A stretch of DNA of 64,000 nucleotides from Mitsuaria sp. WAJ17 (GCF_014174515.1 NZ_JACJUG010000007.1:62001-126000); one strand, 5' to 3'; positions 1 through 9,170 are shown, counted from the stretch's first letter. Numbers and translations: made by a program. Notes: generated by a model from the sequence alone, not told the origin.

Positions 1-95
1 TCATTGGCATGCGAATCGGGCGGGCGCAAGCATACGCGCATTCCAGCCGCGAGACCAATGCCAGGCACGCACTGCGCCCCCCGGGACATGCCCGA

Positions 96-1154
96 TCAAC
101 CGAGCAGCTTCTTCAGCGGCGCCGGCAGGGCGTAGCGCGGCAGCTCCTCGCGCGCCACCCAGACGCCCTCGCCCAGCTGGAAGGCCTGCTGCAGGTGCAG
201 GCGGCGCGGGTGCAGCACCCAGTCGAAATGCGTCAGCGCATGCTCGATGCGGGGCAGCGGCTGCGGCGCCTGGGCCGACAGCAGCCGGGCCTGGCTCAGC
301 AGCTGAGCCTCGTCCTCGAACAGGGGCAGCGTCCACAGCCCCGCCCAGACGCCGCGTGCCGGACGCTGCGCCAGCCAGATCCGCCCCTCGTGTTCCAGCC
401 ATAGCCACCAGTGCTCGCGTTGGCTGCGCTTGAGCTTGCGAGTCCTGATCGGGAACTGTTCCACCGTCCCCTGGCGCTGGGCCTCGCACAGGTCTTGCAC
501 GGGGCACAGCAGGCATTGCGGCGAGCGCGTGCTGCACAGGCTGGCGCCCAAGTCCATCAGGCCCTGGGTGTAGGCCGGCATGTCGGCGCGCGCGGTGGGC
601 AGCAGGGTCTCGGCATGGCGCCACAGCCGCTTCTCCTGGGCGCTGGAGGCCAGGTCGCCGTCGAAGGCCAGCAGGCGGCCCAGCACGCGCTTCACATTGC
701 CGTCGAGGATGGCCGCGCGCTCGTCGAAGCAGAAGGAGGCGATGGCCGCCGCCGTGGAGCGGCCGATGCCAGGCAGCTCGGCCAGTTGAGCCGCCGAGGG
801 CGGGAAGGCGCCGCCATGGTGGTCGCGCACCGCCTCGGCGCAGCGGTGCAGATTGCGCGCCCGGCTGTAATAGCCCAGGCCCTGCCACATCGCCAGCACC
901 TCGTCGAGATGCGCATCAGCAAGCTCGCGCACCGACGGGAAGCGCTCCAGGAAGCGCTGGTAGTAGCCCAGCACCGTGCTCACCTGGGTCTGCTGCAGCA
1001 TGATCTCCGAGAGCCAGACGCGGTAGGGGTCGCGGGTCTGCTGCCAGGGCAGGGCATGGCGGCCGTGCTGGCGCTGCCAGGCCACCAGGCGCGGGGCGAA
1101 GTCGAGGGCCAGCGAGGCGACGGAGCTGTCGAGGGAAGCGGGGGAGGAACTCAA
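96..1154 (-). CDS. mutY: A/G-specific adenine DNA glycosylase MutY
   Basis: Base-excision repair glycosylase that removes adenine mispaired with 8-oxoguanine, working in the same pathway as MutM encoded just upstream. Counting from the chosen start (352 aa), the motif SEIMLQQTQ carries the catalytic Glu at about residue 50. A helix-hairpin-helix with LPGIGRSTA lies near 127-135 and the catalytic Asp of LDGNVKR is at about 151. The four iron-sulfur cysteines (C-x6-C-x2-C-x5-C) are at about 207-223, followed by a NUDIX-like C-terminal recognition domain. The frame stays open into mutM, but that extension is not MutY-like. A TTG at 1154, 7 bases after the mutM stop, gives the usual family length; no good Shine-Dalgarno sequence is visible, so the start is uncertain. 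Bases 1-95, downstream of the stop, hold nothing I recognise. Confidence 0.93.
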   Translation of the reverse strand: MSSSPASLDSSVASLALDFAPRLVAWQRQHGRHALPWQQTRDPYRVWLSEIMLQQTQVSTVLGYYQRFLERFPSVRELADAHLDEVLAMWQGLGYYSRARNLHRCAEAVRDHHGGAFPPSAAQLAELPGIGRSTAAAIASFCFDERAAILDGNVKRVLGRLLAFDGDLASSAQEKRLWRHAETLLPTARADMPAYTQGLMDLGASLCSTRSPQCLLCPVQDLCEAQRQGTVEQFPIRTRKLKRSQREHWWLWLEHEGRIWLAQRPARGVWAGLWTLPLFEDEAQLLSQARLLSAQAPQPLPRIEHALTHFDWVLHPRRLHLQQAFQLGEGVWVAREELPRYALPAPLKKLLG

Positions 1155-1161
1155 GATCGGC

Positions 1162-1980
1162 TCAGGAACGGGTCTGGCAACGGGGGCAGAAGAAGGTCGA
1201 GCGCTGGCCCTGGACCAGGCGGCGGATGGGCGTGCCGCAATGTCGGCAGCCCTGGCCTTCGCGACCATAGACCTGGGCCTGCATCTGGAAGCTGCCGGCC
1301 ACGCCGTGGGCATCCTTAAAGTCGCGCAAGGTGGTGCCGCCGGCTTCCAGCGCCTGCGCCAGCACCTGGCGCACGCTGGCGGCCAGGCGCTCGGCACGAG
1401 GGCGGCTGAGGCGGCCGGCCTTACTCGCGGGGTGGATGCCGGCCAGGAACAGGGCCTCGCAGGCGTAGATATTGCCAGCCCCGACGACGATGTCCCCCGC
1501 CAGCAGGGCCTGCTTGATGGCCACGCGCCGCCCCTTCAGCAGCTTGTGCAGATAGGCGCCGGTGAAGCGCTCGTCGAAGGGCTCCAGACCCAGGCCGGCC
1601 AGCAGCCGGGACACCGGCGGTGCGTCCAGGCCCGTGGACCAGACCACCGCCCCGAAGCGGCGCGGGTCGTGCAGGCGCAGCAGGCCGCGGTCGGTCTGCA
1701 GCTCGAAGTGGTCATGCGGGCCGGCAGGCCCGAGGTCGCGCCCGAAGGCCAGCGAGCCCGACATGCCCAGGTGCAGCAGCAGGCCCTCCTCGCCCAGCGG
1801 CAGCCAGAGGTACTTGCCTCGGCGCTGGACCAATCCAGCACGCTGCCCCACCAAGCGCTCCGCCGCGCAGCCCAGGGGCCAGCGCAGGGGCTTGCCCAGG
1901 CGCAGGGACTGCACTGTCGCGCCGTGGATGGCGTCGGCAAAACTGCGGCGGGTGACTTCAACTTCGGGCAGCTCGGGCAT
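1162..1980 (-). CDS. mutM: Formamidopyrimidine-DNA glycosylase MutM (Fpg)
   Basis: Removes 8-oxoguanine and formamidopyrimidines from DNA. The protein (272 aa from this start) begins MPELPEVE, which fixes the start because the proline after the initiator Met is the catalytic nucleophile and Glu3 is also catalytic. A more upstream ATG would bury this proline. A conserved lysine sits in the RRGKYLW segment (about residue 56), and the protein ends in a C-x2-C-x16-C-x2-C zinc finger. It lies immediately upstream of mutY on the same strand, so the two GO-system repair genes are probably co-transcribed. Confidence 0.97.
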   Translation of the reverse strand: MPELPEVEVTRRSFADAIHGATVQSLRLGKPLRWPLGCAAERLVGQRAGLVQRRGKYLWLPLGEEGLLLHLGMSGSLAFGRDLGPAGPHDHFELQTDRGLLRLHDPRRFGAVVWSTGLDAPPVSRLLAGLGLEPFDERFTGAYLHKLLKGRRVAIKQALLAGDIVVGAGNIYACEALFLAGIHPASKAGRLSRPRAERLAASVRQVLAQALEAGGTTLRDFKDAHGVAGSFQMQAQVYGREGQGCRHCGTPIRRLVQGQRSTFFCPRCQTRS

Positions 1981-2054
1981 GGCCGGCATGATACGCAGCC
2001 GCCACACGATGCGCCCGGACCCAGGCATCCCAGGCAGGGGTCCGCCGTAAGAAT

Positions 2055-2102
2055 GGACACTCAGGGTGTCCTAAGGGATGGGCGCCCCGCCGTGCCTAGA
2101 AT
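2055..2102 (+). promoter_or_regulatory. Hairpin and possible -10 element upstream of the TPR gene
   Basis: A perfect 6-bp inverted repeat (GGACAC, 5-base loop, GTGTCC; 2055-2071) lies in the divergent gap between mutM and the TPR gene. A CTAGAAT sequence follows, with the TAGAAT hexamer at 2097-2102, about 47 bases before the TPR start. TAGAAT also occurs just upstream of the cobalamin riboswitch, so it may be a local -10 form. No convincing -35 is seen, and the assignment is weak. Confidence 0.35.
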
Positions 2103-2148
2103 GGGCCGGCAGGCCGCCCCCAGGCGGCCGGCGTCCTCTGGAGATTTC

Positions 2149-3933
2149 ATGCCTCGTTCCCCGTTCCCGCTGCTTCGCCCTTCTCGGCTGGCCCTGGCCT
2201 GCGCCTTGGGGCTGGGCTCCCTCGCCCTGTCGGTGCATGCCGGCGAAGCCGATGCCGTGGAGCCGGCGGCACCTGCCAAACCGGTGCAGAACTCCGCCAT
2301 GGACGCGCCCATGTTCTACCAACTGCTGGTGGGTGAGATGGAGCTGCGCTCGGGCGAGATGGGCGTGGCCTACCAGGTGCTGCTCGATGCGGCCCGGCGC
2401 ACGCAGGACGAGCCCCTCTACAAGCGCGTCGTGCAGATCGCCGTGCAGGGGCGTGCCGGCGAGCAGGCGCTGGTCGCTGCCAAGGCCTGGCGGGATGGCA
2501 TGCCGGGCTCGCTGGAGGCACACCAGACCACGCTGCAGCTGCTGGCCCTGCTGAACAAGCCCCAGGAGATCGCCGCCCCGGTGCAGAGCCTGCTGAAGCT
2601 GGGCAGCGAGTCGCAGTCGCAGCAGCTGCTGCGCAGCCTGCCTGGGCTTTTCGCCCGCACCCCCGAGCCGCAGCGCGTGCTGGAGGCCCTGCAGCCCACC
2701 CTGCAGGCCTCGGCCCGCAACCCCGCCCTGCGTCAGGGCGCCCTGCTCTGCGAAGCGCGGCTGCAGCTGGCCGCCGGCCATGCGGCCCCGGCCTGGACGC
2801 TCACCGAGCAGGTGCTGCAGCAGGAGCCGGGCCAGGAGGAGGCGCTGGGCCTGGCGCTGGACCTGATGGACCGCCAGCCCCCCGCCGAAGCGCCGGTGCG
2901 CGCCGCTCTGGCCGCCAAGCCCGATCACCACGGGCTGCGCCAGGCCTATGCCCGCGCCCTGGCGCGCTCGCAACGCCTGGTCGAGGCCGCCGCCGAGTTC
3001 CGTCGCCTCACCGTCGATACGCCGGAGCAGCCCACCCCCTGGTACGCCCTGGGCTCCCTGGAGCTGGAGCTGCATCATCCCGAACGCGCCGAAGCCGCCC
3101 TGCAAACCTTCCTGAAGCGCCTGGAGGACAGCATCGCCGACGGCGAACTCAGCGAATCCGGCCGCGAGGCCCGCCAGCAGGCCTGGCTGCTGCTGTCGCG
3201 CGTGGCGGAGCAGCGCAAGGACTGGAAGACCGCACAAGCCTGGCTGGACCGGATCGAGGTGGCCTCGCCGCGTGCCGACCTCAGCTACCGCAAGGCCCTG
3301 CTGCTGGCCCGGCAGGGCCGCCTGGACCAGGCCCGCCAAGTGATCCACGAGCTGCCCGGCGAGACCGACGAGCAGCTGCGCACCCGCTTCATGGCCGAGT
3401 CCCAGCTGCTGCGCGACCTGCAGCAGTGGCCCGCCGCCTACGAGCTGCTGGGCCGCGCCACCGCTCGGCTGCCGGCCGATGCCGACCTGCTGTACGAGCA
3501 GGCCATGATGGCCGAGAAGCTCAACCTCCTGGACGAGATGGAGCAGCAGCTGCGCCGCACCATCGAGATCAGCCCCAAGCATTTCCATGCCTACAACGCC
3601 CTGGGCTATTCCCTGGCCGATCGAAAGCTGCGCCTGGACGAAGCCCGCGAGCTCATCGTCAAAGCCCTGAGCCTGGCCCCCAAGGAGCCAGCCATCGTCG
3701 ATAGCATGGGTTGGGTGGAGTACCGCCTGGGTCGGCTGCAGGAGGCGCAGCGCTGGCTGGCCGAGGCCTATGCCAGCCGCCCGGATGGCGACATCGCCGC
3801 CCACCTGGGCGAGGTGCTGTGGCAGAGCGGGCAGAAGGACAAGGCGCGACAAGTCTGGGCCGAAGGCCTCAAGCGGGAGCCCGGCAACGAGGCCATCCTG
3901 GAAGCCCGCCAGCGCCTGCAGGCGGCGCCCTGA
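2149..3933 (+). CDS. Exported tetratricopeptide-repeat protein
   Basis: A 594-residue protein with an N-terminal signal peptide (hydrophobic LALACALGLGSLALS, then an AGEA region), followed by an almost continuous array of helical TPR-like repeats. The clearest repeats are in the last third, for example the segments containing YNALGYSLADR and VDSMGWVEYRLGRL. It is therefore likely periplasmic or envelope-associated and acts in protein-protein contacts; no enzymatic motif is seen. A GGAG sequence sits 7 bases before the ATG. Its stop overlaps the lolB start (TGATG), indicating translational coupling with outer-membrane lipoprotein targeting. The exact role is unknown. Confidence 0.9.
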   Translation: MPRSPFPLLRPSRLALACALGLGSLALSVHAGEADAVEPAAPAKPVQNSAMDAPMFYQLLVGEMELRSGEMGVAYQVLLDAARRTQDEPLYKRVVQIAVQGRAGEQALVAAKAWRDGMPGSLEAHQTTLQLLALLNKPQEIAAPVQSLLKLGSESQSQQLLRSLPGLFARTPEPQRVLEALQPTLQASARNPALRQGALLCEARLQLAAGHAAPAWTLTEQVLQQEPGQEEALGLALDLMDRQPPAEAPVRAALAAKPDHHGLRQAYARALARSQRLVEAAAEFRRLTVDTPEQPTPWYALGSLELELHHPERAEAALQTFLKRLEDSIADGELSESGREARQQAWLLLSRVAEQRKDWKTAQAWLDRIEVASPRADLSYRKALLLARQGRLDQARQVIHELPGETDEQLRTRFMAESQLLRDLQQWPAAYELLGRATARLPADADLLYEQAMMAEKLNLLDEMEQQLRRTIEISPKHFHAYNALGYSLADRKLRLDEARELIVKALSLAPKEPAIVDSMGWVEYRLGRLQEAQRWLAEAYASRPDGDIAAHLGEVLWQSGQKDKARQVWAEGLKREPGNEAILEARQRLQAAP

Positions 3934-4526
3934 TGCGCGCGCTGTCCCGGGGGTTCCGGCGGCTTGGCTCTGCCCTGCTGCTCGCTGCGCTGGCCGCCTG
4001 CGCGCACGGCCCGCGCCATGCGGACATGCGCGCCGCCATGCAGGCAAGACCTGACCCCGACGCCCCCCTGACGCGCAGCTTCAGCGGCAAGCTCAGTGTG
4101 CAGGTCCCGCCGCAGCCCGGCCAGCGCGTCGCCCAGGGCGGCAGTGGCAGCTTCGAGCTGCTGGGCGATGCCGGCCAGGGCCAGCTGGAGCTGTCCACGC
4201 CCACCGGCTCGCTGCTGGCCCGCGTGCGCTGGAGCCCCACCAGCGTCAGCCTGGAGCAGCCCAAGGAGCAGCGCAGCTATGACAGCCTGGATGCGCTGAC
4301 CCTGGAGCTGCTGGGCGAGTCAGTGCCCGTCGCCGCCCTCTTCGACTGGCTGCGGGGCCGCCCCTGGAGCGGCGCTGCCGCGGCGCTGCTGCCCGCGCCC
4401 GAGCAGGGCTTCGAGCAGCTGGGCTGGCGGGTCCAGACCGACCGGCTGGCCGAGGGCCTGCTCAGCGCCCATCAGCTGGGCGGACGCTCCGCCACCTTGC
4501 GGGTGCGACTGGCTCGCGAGGACTGA
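3933..4526 (+). CDS. lolB: Outer-membrane lipoprotein receptor LolB
   Basis: LolB accepts lipoproteins from periplasmic LolA and inserts them into the outer membrane. The 197-residue product has a lipoprotein signal (LLLAALAAC, with the lipidated Cys at about residue 23). A short mature domain follows with the expected features: FSGKLSVQV near the N-terminus, a GSFEL strand, and a C-terminal LRVRLARED. The start overlaps the TPR stop by one base, and ispE follows after about 100 bases, which is the usual betaproteobacterial order lolB-ispE-prs. The protein is divergent, as LolB proteins usually are, so the call rests partly on context. Confidence 0.85.
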   Translation: MRALSRGFRRLGSALLLAALAACAHGPRHADMRAAMQARPDPDAPLTRSFSGKLSVQVPPQPGQRVAQGGSGSFELLGDAGQGQLELSTPTGSLLARVRWSPTSVSLEQPKEQRSYDSLDALTLELLGESVPVAALFDWLRGRPWSGAAAALLPAPEQGFEQLGWRVQTDRLAEGLLSAHQLGGRSATLRVRLARED

Positions 4527-4629
4527 GCCTCAATCACAGTTCGGCACAGCAGGGCACGGTATGGCCCGGCAAGCCGGCATACTGCTCGCCTGAGGGCTGC
4601 ATCGGCTGCCCCCCTCTTCCCCTGACCCC

Positions 4630-5640
4630 ATGCAAGCGCTCTACGACGTCCCGGCCCCCGCCAAGCTCAACCTCTTCCTCCATGTGGTGGGCAAGCGGCC
4701 GGATGGCTACCACCTGCTGGAGTCCGTCTTCGCCCTGATCGACTGGGCGGACACCCTGCATTTCGAGCGCCGCACCGACGGCCAACTGCAGCGCCATGAC
4801 CGGGGCGACGCCCTGCCCGCCGACGACCTCTGCCTACGCGCCGCACGACTGCTGCAGGCCGAGAGCGGCTGCGGCCTGGGCGCCGACATCCACATCGAGA
4901 AGCGCCTCCCCAGCGGCGCCGGCATGGGCGGCGGCTCCTCTGACGCAGCCTCGACCCTGCTGGCGCTGAACCGGCTGTGGGGCCTGCGCTGGCCGCTGTC
5001 CCGCCTGCTGCCCCTGGGCCTGAAGCTGGGCGCCGACGTGCCCTTCTTCCTGGGCGGCCGCAATGCCTTCGTGCAGGGCATCGGTGAAGACCTGACCCCC
5101 ATCGAACTGCCGGAGCAGACCTTCGCCATCGTCAAGCCCGACGTCAGCATTCCGACCAAGGATATTTTTTCGAGCCCCCTCTTGCAGCGCTCTGAAACTC
5201 TGGCTATAGTTGCGGTCTTTCCTGAGCACGGCAGCAAAACAAGCACCGAGCCGAGTGAAAGCAACAGATCAAATGTTGCCGCCGCTTCGCAAAATGCAAA
5301 AAATTCTGCGCCGAGATTGGAACTGAACGCTGAAAGTTGTGCTAGAATCGCAAGCTTTCTGGAAATCGACAGCAAGTTGAACAACGCGCTGCGAAATGAT
5401 CTCCAGAAACCCGCTGAGCAGTACAGCAGTCAAGTGACGCAGGCCCTCGCCTTGCTCGAATCGAGATTCGGCAACAGCCGGATGACAGGTTCAGGCAGTG
5501 CAGTGTTCGCTACTGTTCAAGGGAAAGATGGCATGTCGAACCAACCCATGGCGACATTACCGGAGCTGCCTCCGGGATGGGTTGGCAAGGTGTGCCGCAG
5601 TCTGGTTCAGCACCCGCTTCGCGGATGGACCGAAGACTGA
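4630..5640 (+). CDS. ispE: 4-diphosphocytidyl-2-C-methyl-D-erythritol kinase IspE, with an internal insertion
   Basis: GHMP-family kinase of the non-mevalonate isoprenoid pathway. Conserved features are PAKLNLFLHV (Lys12), the ATP-binding glycine loop PSGAGMGGGSSDAAS near residue 95, the catalytic Asp in GADVPFFLGG, and the C-terminal MTGSGSAVF. At 336 aa it is longer than the usual 280-300. About 60 extra residues, rich in Ser, Asn, Glu and Lys, lie between roughly residues 188 and 248 (5190-5380), exactly where base composition becomes clearly lower in G+C than the rest of the gene. The conserved C-terminal motifs resume in frame, so the gene is probably functional. The insertion falls in a surface-loop region of the family (inference). 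Confidence 0.94.
   Translation: MQALYDVPAPAKLNLFLHVVGKRPDGYHLLESVFALIDWADTLHFERRTDGQLQRHDRGDALPADDLCLRAARLLQAESGCGLGADIHIEKRLPSGAGMGGGSSDAASTLLALNRLWGLRWPLSRLLPLGLKLGADVPFFLGGRNAFVQGIGEDLTPIELPEQTFAIVKPDVSIPTKDIFSSPLLQRSETLAIVAVFPEHGSKTSTEPSESNRSNVAAASQNAKNSAPRLELNAESCARIASFLEIDSKLNNALRNDLQKPAEQYSSQVTQALALLESRFGNSRMTGSGSAVFATVQGKDGMSNQPMATLPELPPGWVGKVCRSLVQHPLRGWTED
5340..5348 (+). promoter_or_regulatory. Possible extended -10 promoter inside ispE
   Basis: TGCTAGAAT fits an extended -10 (TG-N-TAGAAT) in the low-G+C insertion of ispE, about 330 bases upstream of tRNA-Gln and in the direction of tRNA-Gln and prs. The same TAGAAT hexamer precedes the cobalamin riboswitch. No consensus -35 stands at 17 bases, so the site is only a candidate internal promoter. 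Confidence 0.3.
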
Positions 5641-5678
5641 AGAGTACAAGGGTGCTGCAGCTCTGCAGTGTCCTGTGT

Positions 5679-5755
5679 AGGGGAGTCGCCAAGTTGGTTA
5701 AGGCATCGGATTTTGATTCCGACATGCGAGGGTTCGAGTCCTTCCTCCCCTGCCA
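5679..5755 (+). tRNA. tRNA-Gln (anticodon TTG)
   Basis: A 77-nt cloverleaf can be drawn by hand. The acceptor stem AGGGGAG pairs with CTCCCCT, the D arm is GCC...GGC, and the anticodon stem TCGGA/TCCGA encloses the loop TTTTGAT with anticodon TTG. The T arm is GAGGG/CCTTC with loop TTCGAGT. The 3' end is discriminator G plus an encoded CCA. It lies between ispE and prs, as in many Burkholderiales. Confidence 0.97.
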
Positions 5756-5821
5756 AATTTCATTGCTTACCTCCCGGACCCGCTGGGTAGGCCACGGGGC
5801 CATTGACTCAAAGGATGGCCT

Positions 5822-6784
5822 GTGCTGCTGAATACCGTCCTCTTCACCGGCAATGCAAACCCGGTGCTCTCCCAAGAAATCGCCACCCATCTGGGTCTGG
5901 AACTCGGCAAGGCTTCGGTCGGCCGTTTCTCTGATGGCGAAGTCGCGGTCGAGATCCAGCAAAACGTCCGCGCCCGCGACGTCTTCGTGATCCAGCCCAC
6001 CTGCGCGCCCACGAACGACAACCTGATGGAACTGCTGGTGATGGTCGATGCGCTCAAGCGCGCCAGCGCCCGTCGCATCACCGCCGTCATCCCCTACTTC
6101 GGCTATGCCCGTCAGGACCGCCGTCCGCGTTCCACCCGCGTGCCCATCTCGGCCAAGGTCGTGGCCAATCTGCTGGAGACCGTGGGCGTCGAGCGCGTGC
6201 TGACCATGGACCTGCACGCTGACCAGATCCAGGGCTTCTTCGACATCCCCGTCGATAACATCTACGCCAGCCCCGTGCTGCTGTCGGACCTCAAGGCCCG
6301 CAACTACAGCAACCTGGTGGTGGTGAGCCCGGACGTCGGCGGCGTGGTCCGCGCCCGCGCGCTGGCCAAGCAGCTGGGCTGCGACCTGGCCATCATCGAC
6401 AAGCGCCGCCCCGCTGCCAACGTCTCCGAGGTGATGCACGTCATCGGTGACATCGACGGCCGCAACTGCGTGATCATGGACGACATGATCGACACCGCCG
6501 GCACGCTGGTGAAGGCCGCCGAAGTGCTGAAGGACCGCGGCGCCAAGCGCGTGTTTGCCTACTGCACCCACCCCATCCTGTCCGGCCCGGCCATCGATCG
6601 CATCACGACATCGGCCCTGGACGAAGTCATCATCACCAACACCATTCCGCTGTCGGACGCCGCCAAGGCCTGCGGCAAGATCCGCCAGCTGTCGGTCGCC
6701 TTCCTGTTCGCAGAGACCATCCGTCGCATCTCCGACGGCGAATCGGTGACCTCGCTGTTCTCCGAGCAGAACAACAATTTCTGA
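5822..6784 (+). CDS. prs: Ribose-phosphate pyrophosphokinase (PRPP synthase)
   Basis: Makes PRPP from ribose 5-phosphate and ATP for purine, pyrimidine, histidine and NAD synthesis. The 320-residue protein shows the class I features FTGNANP at the N-terminus, the flexible loop [15 protein letters not shown], and the PRPP-binding loop DDMIDTAGT near residue 220. The start codon is GTG, with AAGGA about 8 bases upstream, and this start gives standard length. PRPP feeds HisG, encoded at 44.6 kb. A strong terminator follows the gene. Confidence 0.98.
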   Translation: MLLNTVLFTGNANPVLSQEIATHLGLELGKASVGRFSDGEVAVEIQQNVRARDVFVIQPTCAPTNDNLMELLVMVDALKRASARRITAVIPYFGYARQDRRPRSTRVPISAKVVANLLETVGVERVLTMDLHADQIQGFFDIPVDNIYASPVLLSDLKARNYSNLVVVSPDVGGVVRARALAKQLGCDLAIIDKRRPAANVSEVMHVIGDIDGRNCVIMDDMIDTAGTLVKAAEVLKDRGAKRVFAYCTHPILSGPAIDRITTSALDEVIITNTIPLSDAAKACGKIRQLSVAFLFAETIRRISDGESVTSLFSEQNNNF

Positions 6785-6830
6785 GTCTGAAGCCGGGCGC
6801 TCCTCGCAAGGGAGCGCCCGCTTGTTTGTG

Positions 6831-6855
6831 ACCGGCCTTGACGGGCCGGTTTTTG
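6831..6855 (+). terminator. Rho-independent terminator after prs
   Basis: Inverted repeat ACCGGCC / GGCCGGT with a 6-base loop, followed directly by a T run. A second hairpin (GGGCGCTCC / GGAGCGCCC, 6795-6819) precedes it, so two stem-loops stand between prs and rplY. Confidence 0.85.
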
Positions 6856-6922
6856 TCAGCGGTCGACAGACCGCATCCACGGGTGCCTGGTCGCGGGCAT
6901 CCATCCATTATTGGAGAAACCT

Positions 6923-7546
6923 ATGAAATTCGTCGCTTTTGAGCGCAAGCTGCAGGGGACCGGAGCGAGCCGCCGCCTGCGTATCGCTGGCAAGGTGCCT
7001 GGCATCGTTTACGGCGCCGGTGAACCCGCAGCCGTCGAACTGGACCACAACGCCCTGTTCCACGCCCTGAAGAAGGAAGCCTTCCACAGTTCCATCCTCG
7101 AGATGGAACTGAACGGCACCGTGACCAAGGTCCTGCTGCGTGACTTCCAGATGCACCCCTACAAGCCGCAAGTCCAGCACGTGGACTTCCAGCGCGTGGA
7201 TGCCACCACCAAGATCTCCAAGAAGGTGCCCCTGCACTTCGTGGGCGAAGCCGAATCCCCGGCCGTCAAGACCGACAAGTGCACGGTCAACCACGTGATC
7301 ACCCAGCTGGAGATCAACTGCCTGGCCGAGCAGCTGCCCGAGTTCATCGAAGTGGACCTGAGCAAGCTGACCCTGGGTCACTCGGTGCACGTGAACGACC
7401 TGGTCGTCGCCGACCACGTCAAGATCGTGACCCACGGCAAGCCCAACCCCGTGGTCGCCACCGCCGTGGCCCCGGTCGTGGAAGAGATCGTCGTGGCTGC
7501 TGCTCCGGCCGCCGACGACAAGAAGGGCAAGAAGGGCAAGAAGTAA
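6923..7546 (+). CDS. rplY: 50S ribosomal protein L25 (general stress protein CTC type)
   Basis: The long, two-domain form of L25 (207 aa). The N-terminal 5S-rRNA-binding domain (about residues 4-92) is followed by a TL5/CTC C-terminal beta domain and a low-complexity Ala/Lys tail ending [11 protein letters not shown] at 6923 has GGAG about 7 bases upstream; an in-frame upstream TTG lacks support. The gene sits between its own terminators and is probably an independent transcription unit. Confidence 0.97.
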   Translation: MKFVAFERKLQGTGASRRLRIAGKVPGIVYGAGEPAAVELDHNALFHALKKEAFHSSILEMELNGTVTKVLLRDFQMHPYKPQVQHVDFQRVDATTKISKKVPLHFVGEAESPAVKTDKCTVNHVITQLEINCLAEQLPEFIEVDLSKLTLGHSVHVNDLVVADHVKIVTHGKPNPVVATAVAPVVEEIVVAAAPAADDKKGKKGKK

Positions 7547-7568
7547 TTCTTCGCCGCCTTGCGCAAGA

Positions 7569-7594
7569 AGCCCCGCCCTGGCGGGGCTTTTTTT
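7569..7594 (+). terminator. Rho-independent terminator after rplY
   Basis: A 9-bp perfect stem (AGCCCCGCC / GGCGGGGCT) with a two-base loop, followed by a run of seven T residues, 22 bases after the rplY stop. Confidence 0.92.
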
Positions 7595-7707
7595 CGTCTG
7601 TGGCGCTCATCGCACGGCCGCCATCAGACCGCGAATCCATCGCGCTCTTGCGCGCCTCCTGGATCCAAGCGCCGGTATCCCGCCGGCTGCAAACCCAGGA
7701 GCGTTCC

Positions 7708-7869
7708 ATGTCCATCACCCTTGCCCGGCGGCCGCATTCGGCTGCCGGCACGCAGCATCGCCTTGTCAATGACCCGTTCGGTACACGGGGTCAGGTCTTG
7801 TCCTGCAGCAGCGGCTTCGCCGAACATCGGCGCCAGCACACGCATCCGCAACAGGGAGACCCCCGATGA
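7708..7869 (+). CDS. Possible small protein, 53 aa, unknown
   Basis: A short frame with AGGAG 6 bases before its ATG, whose stop overlaps the start of the next gene as ATGA. The product (MSITLARRPHSAAGTQ...) has no recognisable domain, membrane segment or signal. The RBS and the coupled overlap are the only support. It also contains one copy of the dispersed word CAAGACCTGACCCC on the opposite strand, which argues against a conserved protein. The rest of the 7595-7865 gap shows nothing recognisable. Confidence 0.22.
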   Translation: MSITLARRPHSAAGTQHRLVNDPFGTRGQVLSCSSGFAEHRRQHTHPQQGDPR

Positions 7870-8243
7870 GCTCGAGCTACCAGACCCCCGAAGACCTGCT
7901 GCTGGCCCGCCAGTTGGCCGAGAAGGTGCCCATGGAGTCGCAGGCCTGGCTGACCTTTGACCACGCCGTCTTCCGCGAGGGCGGCCACATCGGCGCCAAG
8001 CAGCGCGAGTGGATCGCCCTGGGCGTGGCCCTGGCCACACAATGCGCCTACTGCATCGACGTGCATGTGCGCGGGGCGAAGCGCCTGGGCAGCACGGCCG
8101 AGGAACTGGCCGAGGTGGCCGCCGTGGCAGCAGCCGTCAAAGGCGGGGCCACCCTCGCCCACGGCCTCATGGCGCTGCGCCTGCACGAGGGCCTGGGCGC
8201 GCAGGCAGGCCCTGCCGCCGCGGCATCGGCGCCGCAGGCCTGA
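7866..8243 (+). CDS. Carboxymuconolactone decarboxylase / AhpD-family protein
   Basis: A 125-residue all-helical protein with the AhpD-like redox motif CAYCIDVH (Cys-x2-Cys with a His 3 residues on), seen in peroxidase partners and in many uncharacterised CMD-domain proteins. It could be a small disulfide-active peroxidase, but the substrate cannot be told from sequence. No other oxidative-stress gene flanks it; pth follows 50 bases later. The C-terminal 20 residues are an Ala-rich tail. Confidence 0.85.
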   Translation: MSSSYQTPEDLLLARQLAEKVPMESQAWLTFDHAVFREGGHIGAKQREWIALGVALATQCAYCIDVHVRGAKRLGSTAEELAEVAAVAAAVKGGATLAHGLMALRLHEGLGAQAGPAAAASAPQA

Positions 8244-8292
8244 GCAGCTCTGCGGATGCGGGCCCGACATTAGGGCTGGGATAATCAGCCCC

Positions 8293-9147
8293 ATGATTCG
8301 ACTCTTTGTCGGCCTGGGCAACCCAGGCCCTGAATACGAGGACACCCGCCACAACGCCGGCTTCTGGTGGATAGACCAGTTGGCCCGGCGTCTGGGCGGC
8401 AGCCTGCAGCTCGACAAGAGCTACTACGGCATGGTGGCCCGCATCAACAACGCCCCGGGCGCCAGCGGCCCCATCTGGCTGCTGCAGCCGCTCACCTATA
8501 TGAACCTCTCGGGCAAGTCGGTGGCGGCGCTGGCGCGCTTCTTCAAGATCACGCCCGAGGAGATCCTGGCCATCCACGACGAGCTGGACCTCCCCCCCGG
8601 CGAGATGAAGATGAAGCAGGGCGGCGGCACCGGCGGCCACAACGGCCTCAAGGACATGCAGGCGCAGCTGGGCTCGGGCAATTTCTGGCGGCTGCGCCTG
8701 GGCATTGGCCATCCGGGCCACAAGGGCGAGGTGGCGGCCTATGTGCTGCGCAAGCCGCCGGTGGACGAACGCATCGGCGTCGAACAGTGCATCAACAAGA
8801 GCCTGGACGCCGTGGAGCTCATGCTCAAGGGCGATATGGCCAAGGCCCTGACCCAGATCCATGCCAAGCCGCCCAGGCCCAAGCCGCCCAGGCCCGCTAC
8901 GGCCGAAACGGGGTCGGTGGCAGCGCCCTCTGCAGTTCCCCCTGCAGCGCCCCTGGCGGCTTCTATGGCAGCGCCCTCGTCTGCGGCCTCCGCGCCCGCT
9001 GCGGCCTCGCCTGTGGCACAGGCAGTGTCGAAGGCGCCTCCCGCCGCCACGGCCCGGCCCGCCGCACCGGTGGCCAAGCCGGGGGCTGCACTGCCGTCCG
9101 CACTGTCCTCAGCCCTGGCCTCGGCCTTGGGCAGGAACAAGACCTGA
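8293..9147 (+). CDS. pth: Peptidyl-tRNA hydrolase with an Ala/Pro-rich C-terminal extension
   Basis: Recycles peptidyl-tRNAs released prematurely from ribosomes. Active-site residues are in place: Asn10 in GLGNPGPEY, the catalytic His20 in DTRHNAGF, Asn in TYMNLSGKS, and GGHNGLKD. The catalytic domain ends near residue 195. An extra stretch of about 85 residues, nearly all Ala, Pro, Ser and Val with a few Lys/Arg, brings the protein to 284 aa against about 190-200 for the family. The start is the ATG immediately before IRLFVGLGN. Confidence 0.96.
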   Translation: MIRLFVGLGNPGPEYEDTRHNAGFWWIDQLARRLGGSLQLDKSYYGMVARINNAPGASGPIWLLQPLTYMNLSGKSVAALARFFKITPEEILAIHDELDLPPGEMKMKQGGGTGGHNGLKDMQAQLGSGNFWRLRLGIGHPGHKGEVAAYVLRKPPVDERIGVEQCINKSLDAVELMLKGDMAKALTQIHAKPPRPKPPRPATAETGSVAAPSAVPPAAPLAASMAAPSSAASAPAAASPVAQAVSKAPPAATARPAAPVAKPGAALPSALSSALASALGRNKT

Positions 9148-9170
9148 CCCTGCAGGCCGGGGCACCCGCC

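Noticed and set aside
1..95. A possible partial gene at the left edge.
   Set aside because: Frames here are continuations of antisense frames across mutY and show no recognisable protein.
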